A DNA stretch of 14,057 nt, from NCBI GenBank assembly GCA_016870695.1, contig VGAV01000022.1, positions 1 to 14,057 of the forward strand. Reading direction: 5' to 3'. Of the stretch, positions 7,375-13,938 are shown piece after piece. The translations under genes and the position numbers were made by a program. Every line of letters starts with the position of its first letter. Position 1 is the first letter of the stretch. This DNA is from Actinomycetota bacterium (lineage in GTDB: Bacteria; Actinomycetota; Actinomycetes; Actinomycetales; Microbacteriaceae). Below the pieces are notes generated by a model. It was given only the letters and a program-made list of their open reading frames with translations, had not been told where the DNA came from and ran no database searches.

Positions 7375-8765
7375 TGTTCGACCTGCCCGTCCTGACGGGG
7401 GCGCTCCCGCGGCAGGCGGCGGCGGCGTGGGAGATCCGCGTCGCGGACCCCGGCCAGGTCCGGGCGTACCGGGACCTCCGCCGCGACGTGTTCGTCGCCG
7501 AGCAGGGGCTGTTCCCGGGCTCGGACCGCGACGACGTCGACGACGATCCGCGGACGATCGTCCTCGTCGCGGTCACCGCGGAGGGCGAGGTCCTCGGCGG
7601 CGTCCGCCTCGCCCCCGCGACCCCGCGCGACATCGGCTGGTGGACCGGCGGGCGGCTCGTGGTCCGCCGCACGGCTCGGCACGCCGGCGGCATCGGCCCG
7701 GAGCTGGTCCGCGCCGCCTGCCGGGAGGCGCTGCGCCGCGGCGTCCTGCGCTTCGAGGCGACCGTGCAGATCCCGAACGAGTCGCTGTTCCGCCGCCTCG
7801 GATGGCTGCGGTGGGGAGAGGCATCCATCTCCGGAGTCCCCCACGTGCGCATGCGCTGGCCGATCGACCGGATCGCGGAGCTCGTCGCCGCGACGAAGCT
7901 CCCGCTCGGCGACGTCCTCGCCGGGCTGCGTGACGACCACCCCGACGGACTGGGCGGTGCCGGCTGGATCGGCGACGACGGCGCCCTCGTCGCCGGGACG
8001 GACGTGGTCGTGGCGACCGACGCGATCCTGCCCGCGATGATCGAGAAGGACCCCGAGTGGGCCGGGTGGTGCGGTGTGCTCGTCAACGTCAACGACATCT
8101 CCGCGATGGGGGCGCGGGCGGTGGGACTGATGGATGCCGTCGCGGCACCCACCCCGTCGGCGGTGCGTCGCATCGTCTCGGGACTGCGCAGCGCGGCCGT
8201 GGCCTGGGGCGTGCCCATCCTCGGCGGGCACACGCAGGTGCGCGCGTCGCCCTCGCTCGCGGTCACCGCCATCGGGCGGACCGTCTCCCCCGTCCCCGGC
8301 GGCGGAGGAAGGGCGGGACACCCGCTCGGCCTCACCGTCGACCTGCACGGGCGCTGGCGGCGCGGCTTCGAGGGGCGGCAGTGGGACTCGACCTCGTCCC
8401 GCACCGGCGAGGAGCTGCGGCACCTCGCGGGGCTCATCCCCGGCCACCGTCCCGCCGCTGCGAAGGACGTCAGCATGGCCGGCATCGTCGGCACCGCGGC
8501 GATGCTCGCCGAGGCGTCCGGCACCGGCGCGCGCATCGACGTGGCCGCCGTCCCCGCGCCCGACGGCGTGGCCTTCGGCGACTGGATGACGTGCTTCCCC
8601 GGCTTCGGGATGGTGACGGCCGGAGCGCCGCCGCTGGCCTCCCCGCTCGCCGCATCCGCGACGGTCGGCGAGTTGACCACCGCCCCGGGGGTGACCCTCC
8701 GCTGGCCGGACGGCGTCGAGACCCGGGCGGTCGACTCCGGCGCCACCGGTCTCGGTGCGGCGTAA
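7374..8765 (+). CDS. GNAT acetyltransferase-AIR synthase-like fusion (NitE-NitF)
   Basis: A 463-residue two-domain protein. Residues about 20-165 are a GNAT domain of the MSMEG_0567/Sll0786 type: VRAYRDLRRDVFVAEQGLF, GGVRLAPA, then GGRLVVRRTARHAGGIGPELVRAACREA (acetyl-CoA phosphate-binding region) and FEATVQIPNESLFRRLGW. Residues about 175-463 are an AIR synthase/PurM-like ATP-binding domain of the Sll0787 type, with LVNVNDISAMGARAVG (NDISAMGA at 240-247), the superfamily's metal and ATP motif, and PILGGHTQV at 281-289. In pseudomonads these are separate nitE and nitF genes. The ATG at 7374 overlaps the radical SAM stop as TGATG; GTG at 7371 is an alternative. The substrates of both domains are unknown. 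Confidence 0.9.
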   Translation: MFDLPVLTGALPRQAAAAWEIRVADPGQVRAYRDLRRDVFVAEQGLFPGSDRDDVDDDPRTIVLVAVTAEGEVLGGVRLAPATPRDIGWWTGGRLVVRRTARHAGGIGPELVRAACREALRRGVLRFEATVQIPNESLFRRLGWLRWGEASISGVPHVRMRWPIDRIAELVAATKLPLGDVLAGLRDDHPDGLGGAGWIGDDGALVAGTDVVVATDAILPAMIEKDPEWAGWCGVLVNVNDISAMGARAVGLMDAVAAPTPSAVRRIVSGLRSAAVAWGVPILGGHTQVRASPSLAVTAIGRTVSPVPGGGGRAGHPLGLTVDLHGRWRRGFEGRQWDSTSSRTGEELRHLAGLIPGHRPAAAKDVSMAGIVGTAAMLAEASGTGARIDVAAVPAPDGVAFGDWMTCFPGFGMVTAGAPPLASPLAASATVGELTTAPGVTLRWPDGVETRAVDSGATGLGAA

Positions 8766-8882
8766 CACGACCTCATTCCGACCGAAACCATTCCGAAACG
8801 CCCGGCGCCCACGCTGGGAACAGGGAAACCGATTCACACCCGACTGCTCCACCCCTGCACCACCGACGCGAAGGACATCATC
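8762..8882 (+). promoter_or_regulatory. Candidate nitB promoter with GTAAC/GAAAC boxes
   Basis: This 117-bp gap (plus the last bases of the previous gene) holds GTAAC (8762-8766), GAAAC (8784-8788) and GAAAC (8795-8799); all three are in 11-bp register, as in GlnR operators of actinobacteria (a fourth position, TCATT at 8773, is a poor match). The islands GTAACACGAC, TCCG, GAAAC and CTGGG align without gaps to the region before nitD. CACGCT at 8810-8815 is a weak -10 candidate in the same place as TCTACT there. The message would have a leader of about 60 nt; AAGGA at 8871-8875, 7 nt before ATG, is the ribosome binding site. Nitrogen control is inferred, not shown. Confidence 0.45.
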
Positions 8883-9410
8883 ATGACCTCTGACCTCGAC
8901 GCGCAGATCGCGGAGAACATCGCCGCCTCGCTCAAGGAGATCCCCCACCCGTCGCTGCCGAAGGGCAGCAACATCTACGGCTCCACGAAGCTGTTCCCCG
9001 ACTTCCAGGCGGAGAACGGCGAGAGCTACTTCACCCTCATCCACGGCATCCCGCACGAGTCCTCGGTGAGCTTCGTCGCGATCCTCCAGGCGACCCGCGC
9101 GCTCCGGAAGGGCTTCGAGTCGGCGATCTACCTCTACGGCCCGGGCACCCTCGCGGCCGCCGCGAACCGCGGCTTCCCCACCACGGGCGACGCGGGCTTC
9201 CCCGGCGAGCTGAACATGAACAACTCGCTCGAGACGTTCATCAAGGAGGGCGGCACGGTCTACTGCTGCCGCTTCGGACTCGCGCTGCACGGCATCCGCG
9301 AGGAGGACATCATCGAGGGCGTCATCCCCGCGCACCCGCTCGACGTGCAGGACGCGGTCATCTACTACGCCCGCAAGGGCGCGATCATCAACTCCGTCTA
9401 CAACCTCTGA
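8883..9410 (+). CDS. nitB: MSMEG_0572/Sll0783-family protein (NitB-like)
   Basis: A 175-residue soluble protein of the Sll0783 family, found in Nit1C clusters. No enzyme motif is recognised. The alternating pattern YFTLIHGIPHESSVSFVAILQATRALRKGF, AIYLYGPGTL and a central Cys128-Cys129 pair (VYCCRFG) resembles DsrE/DsrF-like alpha-beta folds, but that is a guess from the pattern. In Synechocystis, loss of Sll0783 was reported to stop poly-hydroxybutyrate build-up under nitrogen starvation, and in pseudomonads the homologue belongs to the cyanide-growth cluster. It leads the second nit block, has its own likely promoter and a good ribosome binding site (AAGGA, 7 nt spacing), and is 8 bp from the nitrilase gene. 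Confidence 0.9.
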   Translation: MTSDLDAQIAENIAASLKEIPHPSLPKGSNIYGSTKLFPDFQAENGESYFTLIHGIPHESSVSFVAILQATRALRKGFESAIYLYGPGTLAAAANRGFPTTGDAGFPGELNMNNSLETFIKEGGTVYCCRFGLALHGIREEDIIEGVIPAHPLDVQDAVIYYARKGAIINSVYNL

Positions 9411-9418
9411 GGTCCGCC

Positions 9419-10321
9419 GTGTCGATCACCGTCGCCTCCGTCTCGGCCAACTTCACCCGGGACCTGGAGCAGAATTACGCGCTCATCGCCGATCTGGTGG
9501 CCGAGGCGCGGGCCGCGGGGGTGTCGTTCCTGGCCTTCCCGGAGGCCGCGATCGGCGGGTACCTGTCGTCCCTCGGCAACCACGGCGACACCGTCAAGAC
9601 GACGACCCGGTCGATGCCGCCGGCCATCCGCCTCGACGGCGCCGAGATCGCCCGGGTGCAGGAGATCGCCGGCGACATGATCCTTACGATCGGCTTCTGC
9701 GAGCTCGCCGACGACGGGGAGACGCGGTACAACGCCGCCGTGTGCCTCGACGGCGGCACCGTCTACGGCTCGTACCGCAAGGTGCACCAACCGCTGGGCG
9801 AGAACATGTCGTACTCGGCCGGCGACGCCTACGCGGCGTTCGACACCCCCGTCGGGCGGGTCGGGATGCAGATCTGCTACGACAAGGCGTTCCCCGAGGC
9901 CGCGCGCATGCTCGCCCTCGACGGCGCCGAGATCATCGTCAGCATGTCGGCCTGGCCGGCGGCGCGCACCGCGACCGCGGAGAACCTGCAGGACGATCGC
10001 TGGACCTACCGGTTCAACCAATTCGACATCGCGCGGGCTCTCGACAACCAGGTGTTCTGGATGGCATCCAATCAGTCGGGCACGTTCGGGTCGCTGCGCT
10101 ACGTCGGCAACGCGAAGGTCGTCGACCCGGGCGGCAACATCCTCGCCACGACACTCCTCGGCACGGGGCTCGCGATCGCCGAGATCGACATCGCGGAGAC
10201 GTTCCGGGCGATGCGCGGCGGCATGTTCCACCTGCGCGACCGGCGTCCGGACGTCTACGGCCCCGTGACGCGGACCGACGGCGCCGGGGTCGACGGGTGG
10301 CGGGAGCTCGCTCATGCCTGA
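9419..10321 (+). CDS. nitC: Nit6803-type nitrilase (NitC)
   Basis: This 300-residue carbon-nitrogen hydrolase converts nitriles to carboxylic acids and ammonia. The complete triad is present: Glu42 in FPEAAIGGYL, Lys121 in YRKVHQPLGE and Cys153 in MQICYDKAFPE; Glu127 is the usual second glutamate. Nit6803-family enzymes form oligomers or filaments and accept a range of nitriles in vitro; NitC is required for growth on cyanide in Pseudomonas fluorescens NCIMB 11764. The natural substrate here is not known. Start: GTG at 9419, with GAGG at 9409-9412 spaced 6 nt away and overlapping the nitB stop; there is no better start. Its stop overlaps the next gene by 8 bp. Confidence 0.94.
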   Translation: MSITVASVSANFTRDLEQNYALIADLVAEARAAGVSFLAFPEAAIGGYLSSLGNHGDTVKTTTRSMPPAIRLDGAEIARVQEIAGDMILTIGFCELADDGETRYNAAVCLDGGTVYGSYRKVHQPLGENMSYSAGDAYAAFDTPVGRVGMQICYDKAFPEAARMLALDGAEIIVSMSAWPAARTATAENLQDDRWTYRFNQFDIARALDNQVFWMASNQSGTFGSLRYVGNAKVVDPGGNILATTLLGTGLAIAEIDIAETFRAMRGGMFHLRDRRPDVYGPVTRTDGAGVDGWRELAHA

Positions 10322-10613
10322 AATGCGTTTCACCGTCGAGTGGCCCGACGGGGTGCGGACCTCGCACTACTCGCCGAGCCTCGTGGTCCATGACTTCCTC
10401 GTCACCGGCGAGCGCTATCCGGTCGCGGACTTCGTCTCGCGCGCGCGGGAGGCGCTCGACATCGCCGGCGAGCGGGTGCGCGCGGCCTACGGGTTCGCGT
10501 GCACCTCGGCCGCGGCCTCGCGGGCCGAGATCGCCCGAGCCGCGGACGGCCACGGGACGGGCGAGGTCCTCGTCCTCGCCATGGAGCCTCCGCTCCCGGC
10601 GGTGCCCGCGTGA
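10314..10613 (+). CDS. nitG: MSMEG_0570-family small protein (NitG-like)
   Basis: A 99-residue protein of the MSMEG_0570 'nitrogen starvation response' family, seen only with Nit1C genes. It begins MPEMRFTVEWPDGV, followed by a helix-rich middle (PVADFVSRAREALDIAGERVRAAYGFACTS) with one cysteine, Cys63, and a C-terminal strand VLVLAMEPP. No signal peptide, membrane segment or catalytic motif is seen, and its function is unknown; a partner or carrier for the neighbouring enzymes is conceivable. ATG at 10314 has GGGAG at 10302-10306 with 7 nt spacing and overlaps the nitrilase stop by 8 bp; its own stop overlaps the next start by 4 bp, so the three genes are tightly coupled. Confidence 0.85.
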   Translation: MPEMRFTVEWPDGVRTSHYSPSLVVHDFLVTGERYPVADFVSRAREALDIAGERVRAAYGFACTSAAASRAEIARAADGHGTGEVLVLAMEPPLPAVPA

Positions 10614-11863
10614 TCCCCGTCGAGATCGAGGCGGGCCGGCACTACTCGGCCGTCGTCGTCGGCGGCGGGCAGGCCGGGCTGGCGGTGAGCCGGCACCTCG
10701 TCGAGCGCGGGGTCGACCACGTGGTGCTGGAGCGGTCCTCCATCGCCCACGAGTGGCGGGACGGGCGGTGGGACAACTTCACCCTCGTGACACCGAACTG
10801 GCAGTGCCGTCTGCCGGGGTACCCGTACGCCGGGCCCGACCCCGACGGTTTCATGCGGCGCGACGAGGTGTACGCGTGGGTCCGCGGCTACGCCGACACC
10901 TTCGACGCCCCCGTGGCCGAGCAGGTGGGTGTGGAGCGGGTGACGCGGCGCGACGACGGCGCCTTCCTCGTGACCACGACCGCCGGGACCGTCTCGGCCG
11001 ACGCCGTCGTGTCCGCCACCGGCGGCTACCACGAGCCCCTCGTGCCCGCCTGGGCCGCCGACCTGCCGCCGTCGGTCCGACAGCTGCACTCGCACGAGTA
11101 CCGCAACGGTGGACAGCTGCCGGGCACGGTCCTCGTCGTGGGGACCGGCCAGTCCGGCACGCAGATCGCGGAGGACCTGCACCTGGAGGGACGCCGGGTG
11201 CACCTGGCCGTGGGCCGGGCCCCTCGCGTCGCCCGCTTCTACCGGGGCCGCGACTGCATGACGTGGCTGGCCGACATGGGGGTCTACGACATCCCCGTCG
11301 GGGCGCAGGCCGCCGCCAAGCGCGCGGCGACCAACCACTACGTCACCGGGCGCGACGGCGGGCGCGACATCGACCTGCGCGCGTTCGCCGCGCAGGGCAT
11401 GGCGCTGCACGGACGCGTCGTCGGGATCACCGGGGGCCGGCTGCACTTCGACGACGCGCTCGCCGCGAACCTCGACCACGCCGACGACGTGGCCGCCTCC
11501 ATCAAGCGCGACATCGACGCGTTCATCGCGCGTGAGGGCATCGACGCGCCGGCCGAGCCGCCCTACCGCCCGGTCTGGGCCCCTGCGCCCGGACCCACCT
11601 CGGTCGGCCTGGACGAGATCGACGCCGTCGTGTGGGCGATCGGGTTCCGGCCGGACTGGTCGTGGCTGGGAGACCTGGCGGTGCTCGACGCGCAGCGGCA
11701 TCCCGTGCACGACCGGGGTGTGACCGCCGAGCCCGGGTTCTTCTTCGTCGGGCTGCCGTGGCTGCACACGTGGGGGTCGGGCCGGTTCCACGCGATCGCC
11801 CGGGATGCCGCCCACGTGGCGGCGCAGGTCGACGCGGCCGCGTCGGCTCTCGCCGTGCGGTGA
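10610..11863 (+). CDS. nitH: MSMEG_0569-family flavin-dependent oxidoreductase (NitH-like)
   Basis: A 417-residue FMO-like flavoprotein with two dinucleotide-binding sites. The FAD site is VVVGGGQAGLAVSRHL (GxGxxG at 18-23) with the acidic end of strand 2 at LERSS, and the NAD(P)H site is VLVVGTGQSGTQIAEDL (GxGxxG at 178-183). Between them lies ATGGYHEP, and HSHEYRNGG just before the second site, as in flavin monooxygenases. The C-terminal VWAIGFRPDWSW and FFFVGLPWLHTWGSGRF are typical of this family. It may oxidise an amine or nitrile-forming intermediate, but no substrate is known. GTG at 10610 was chosen because it overlaps the nitG stop as GTGA and starts 15 residues before the Rossmann strand. 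The Shine-Dalgarno signal is weak. Confidence 0.9.
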   Translation: MIPVEIEAGRHYSAVVVGGGQAGLAVSRHLVERGVDHVVLERSSIAHEWRDGRWDNFTLVTPNWQCRLPGYPYAGPDPDGFMRRDEVYAWVRGYADTFDAPVAEQVGVERVTRRDDGAFLVTTTAGTVSADAVVSATGGYHEPLVPAWAADLPPSVRQLHSHEYRNGGQLPGTVLVVGTGQSGTQIAEDLHLEGRRVHLAVGRAPRVARFYRGRDCMTWLADMGVYDIPVGAQAAAKRAATNHYVTGRDGGRDIDLRAFAAQGMALHGRVVGITGGRLHFDDALAANLDHADDVAASIKRDIDAFIAREGIDAPAEPPYRPVWAPAPGPTSVGLDEIDAVVWAIGFRPDWSWLGDLAVLDAQRHPVHDRGVTAEPGFFFVGLPWLHTWGSGRFHAIARDAAHVAAQVDAAASALAVR

Positions 11864-11876
11864 GGCCGGGTCCCGT

Positions 11877-11888
11877 TAGCCTGCTGAC
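11877..11888 (+). promoter_or_regulatory. Possible internal leaderless promoter
   Basis: TAGCCT at 11877-11882 is a good -10 box, the same hexamer as before thrS, and lies 6 nt before the ATG at 11889. Initiation 6-7 nt downstream would give a leaderless message for the second nitrilase-fold gene. No -35 box is clear, and no Shine-Dalgarno sequence precedes the ATG, which fits a leaderless start. Confidence 0.4.
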
Positions 11889-12746
11889 ATGGGATCGGTG
11901 ACGATGGCCGCCGTCGCGGCCCACTTCGGGCGCGATGTCGAGCGTACGCTGGCCAAGCTTCCCGGGATCGTCGCGGACGCGCGGTCGCGAGGCGTCGACC
12001 TGCTCGTGCTGCCGGACGCGACGATCGGCGGCTACCTCCTCGACCTGCACCACCCCGTGGGAGACGGCGACAGCGTCCCCCACTCCGTGGAGATCGACGG
12101 ACCGGAGGTCGCCGCCATCGTCGCACTCGCCGGCGACATGACGGTGTGCTTCGGCATCGCCGAGCGGGCAGTGGAGGACGGCGGCGAGCGCCGGTACAAC
12201 ACGGCGGTGTGCGTCACCGGCTCGGGGGTCCTCGGCACCCACCGCAAGGTGCACCTGCCCCTGGGCGAGGGCGAGGTGTACGAGCCGGGGACGGCGTTCG
12301 AGGCCTTCGACACCCCCGTCGGTCGCCTGGGCATGCTCATCGACTTCGACAAGACCTTCCCAGAAGCGGCGCGGTCGCTCGCCCTGGACGGGGCGGAGAT
12401 CATCGCGTGCCTGAGCGCGTGGCCCGCCAGCGTCACCGACCGGTCCGACCGCATCCGCAACGACCGTCAGGCGCACCTGTTCGACCTGTACGACTGCGCG
12501 CGGGCCGCGGAGAACCAGGTCTACCTCGTCTCGTCCAACCAGACCGGCGTCCTCGGGGGGCTGCGCTTCCTCGGACAGGCCAAGGTCGTCGATCCCGCGG
12601 GCGAGATCGTCGCAAAGACGTGGGCGAAGGGCGGTCTGGCCGTCGCCGAGGCCGACGTCGCCGGCGACATCGCCCGTGCCCGCCGCTCGCTGAACCACCT
12701 CGCTCAGCGCGTCTCCCCCGCCTACCGCCGGGACGCGCCGGTCTGA
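11889..12746 (+). CDS. Nitrilase-fold paralogue lacking catalytic Cys and Glu (possible pseudo-enzyme)
   Basis: A 285-residue protein of the carbon-nitrogen hydrolase fold, clearly related to the intact nitrilase three genes upstream: it shares FDTPVGR, DK.FPEAAR and LALDGAEII, and later NQVYL.SSNQTG and AKVVDP. Lys120 in HRKVHLPLGE is kept and Glu127 is kept. The catalytic Glu position is Asp43 (LPDATIGGYL versus FPEAAIGGYL), and the nucleophilic Cys position is Asp152 (LIDFDKTFPE versus QICYDKAFPE). The reading frame is intact, so it is not a broken gene, but thiol-based nitrile hydrolysis is not expected. It may be a structural or regulatory partner of the active nitrilase, or have a different chemistry. 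ATG at 11889 follows a TAGCCT box by 6 nt. Confidence 0.85.
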   Translation: MGSVTMAAVAAHFGRDVERTLAKLPGIVADARSRGVDLLVLPDATIGGYLLDLHHPVGDGDSVPHSVEIDGPEVAAIVALAGDMTVCFGIAERAVEDGGERRYNTAVCVTGSGVLGTHRKVHLPLGEGEVYEPGTAFEAFDTPVGRLGMLIDFDKTFPEAARSLALDGAEIIACLSAWPASVTDRSDRIRNDRQAHLFDLYDCARAAENQVYLVSSNQTGVLGGLRFLGQAKVVDPAGEIVAKTWAKGGLAVAEADVAGDIARARRSLNHLAQRVSPAYRRDAPV

Positions 12747-12780
12747 CGGCCCCGCCCCCGCCCCGACCGCCGCACACGCA

Positions 12781-12786
12781 GGGAGG
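12781..12786 (+). promoter_or_regulatory. Ribosome binding site deciding the TTG start
   Basis: GGGAGG at 12781-12786 is a strong Shine-Dalgarno sequence 6 nt before TTG at 12793, which supports that start for the glycosyltransferase over later in-frame starts. The rest of the 46-bp gap is CG-rich with no hairpin seen. Confidence 0.7.
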
Positions 12787-12792
12787 ACACCG

Positions 12793-13938
12793 TTGCGCAT
12801 CGCACTGCTGACCTACTCCACCAAGCCCCGCGGCGGCGTCGTGCACACGCTCGCCCTCGCGGAGGCGCTCGCCGCCCGGGGGAACGACGTCGAGGTGTGG
12901 ACGCTCGGGCGCGGCGAGGACACCGCCTTCTTCCGCCGGGTGCGGCCGGAGGTGAGTGTGCGGGTGGTTCCGTTCGCGGCGCGGGACGGCGAAGGGGTCG
13001 GCGAGCGCATCGAGCGGTCCATCGACGTCATGTCCGCCGCGCTCGACACCGACGCGGACGTGGTCCACGCCCAGGACTGCATCTCCGCCAACGCCGCCCT
13101 GCGCCGCGGCATCCCGGTCTTGCGCACCGTCCATCATCTCGACGCCTTCACCACGCCCCAGCTGGTCGCGTGCCACGACCGCGCCGTCCGGGAGCCGGTG
13201 GCGCTGCTGAGCGTGTCCGCGGCCGTGTCGGCGGAGGTCGAGGGGCTCTACGGCCTTCGTCCGCAGGTGATCCCCAACGGCGTAGACGCCTCGCGCTTCG
13301 CTGAGGCAGCGGGATCGGATGCCGCCCCCGCGCGCGACCGCTGGACGTCCGAGCTCGGCGACTACGTCCTCGCGCTCGGCGGCATCGAGCCGCGCAAGGG
13401 CTCGATCGACCTGCTGGAGGGGTTCGCCCGGGTCCGGGCGATCCATCCGGATCTGCGGCTCGTGTTCGGCGGAGGGGAGACGCTGTTCGACTACCGCGAC
13501 TACCGCGCGGCGTTCGACGCCCGCGCCGCCGAGCTGGGGATCGTCCCGACGGTCCTCGGCACCGTGGACGACGACGCCCTGCCCGCCCTCGTCGCAGCGG
13601 CACGGGTGCTCGGGTTCGTCTCCACGAAGGAGGGCTTCGGTCTGGCCGCCATGGAGGCCCTCGCCGCGGGGACGACGGTGGTGGCCCGCGATCTCCCCGT
13701 CATCCGGGAGGTGTTCGGCGATGCCGTCCTGTACGCCTCGACGCCCGAGGAGATCGCGTTCCGCATCGGCAGCGCGCTCACGGCATCCGGCGACGTGGAT
13801 CGCGACGCGGGCCGGCGCCTGGCCCGGGCGCATACGTGGGATGCCGCCGCGCGCGCGCACGAGGCGTTCTACCGCGACGTGATCGGGCAGTCCTCCTCCT
13901 CGGGCACCGCCGCGCACGCTTCCGCCCGGACGCGGTGA
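12793..13938 (+). CDS. MSMEG_0565-family GT4 glycosyltransferase
   Basis: A 381-residue GT-B glycosyltransferase of family GT4 type. The N-terminal acceptor domain starts MRIALLTYSTKPRGGVVHTLALAEALAARG, with the usual glycine loop, and VVHAQDCISA and VHHLDAF follow. The C-terminal nucleotide-sugar domain carries VIPNGVD, LGGIEPRKG (196-203) and the E-X7-E motif Glu280...Glu288 in KEGFGLAAMEALAAG. Homologues sit in actinobacterial Nit1C clusters, so it probably glycosylates a product of the pathway; donor and acceptor are unknown. The TTG at 12793 is supported by GGGAGG 6 nt upstream. It lies 46 bp after the pseudo-nitrilase, and its stop overlaps the next ATG by one base. Confidence 0.88.
   Translation: MRIALLTYSTKPRGGVVHTLALAEALAARGNDVEVWTLGRGEDTAFFRRVRPEVSVRVVPFAARDGEGVGERIERSIDVMSAALDTDADVVHAQDCISANAALRRGIPVLRTVHHLDAFTTPQLVACHDRAVREPVALLSVSAAVSAEVEGLYGLRPQVIPNGVDASRFAEAAGSDAAPARDRWTSELGDYVLALGGIEPRKGSIDLLEGFARVRAIHPDLRLVFGGGETLFDYRDYRAAFDARAAELGIVPTVLGTVDDDALPALVAAARVLGFVSTKEGFGLAAMEALAAGTTVVARDLPVIREVFGDAVLYASTPEEIAFRIGSALTASGDVDRDAGRRLARAHTWDAAARAHEAFYRDVIGQSSSSGTAAHASARTR

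Noticed and set aside
7092..9335. Long minus-strand open frame under the nit genes
   Set aside because: Shadow of codon-biased plus-strand genes; the translation has only Arg/Gly/Ala-rich sequence and no domain.
11889..12746. Calling the second nitrilase-fold gene a pseudogene
   Set aside because: The frame is intact at full family length, and structural motifs and the Lys region are conserved; only catalytic positions differ, which fits a functional non-catalytic protein.
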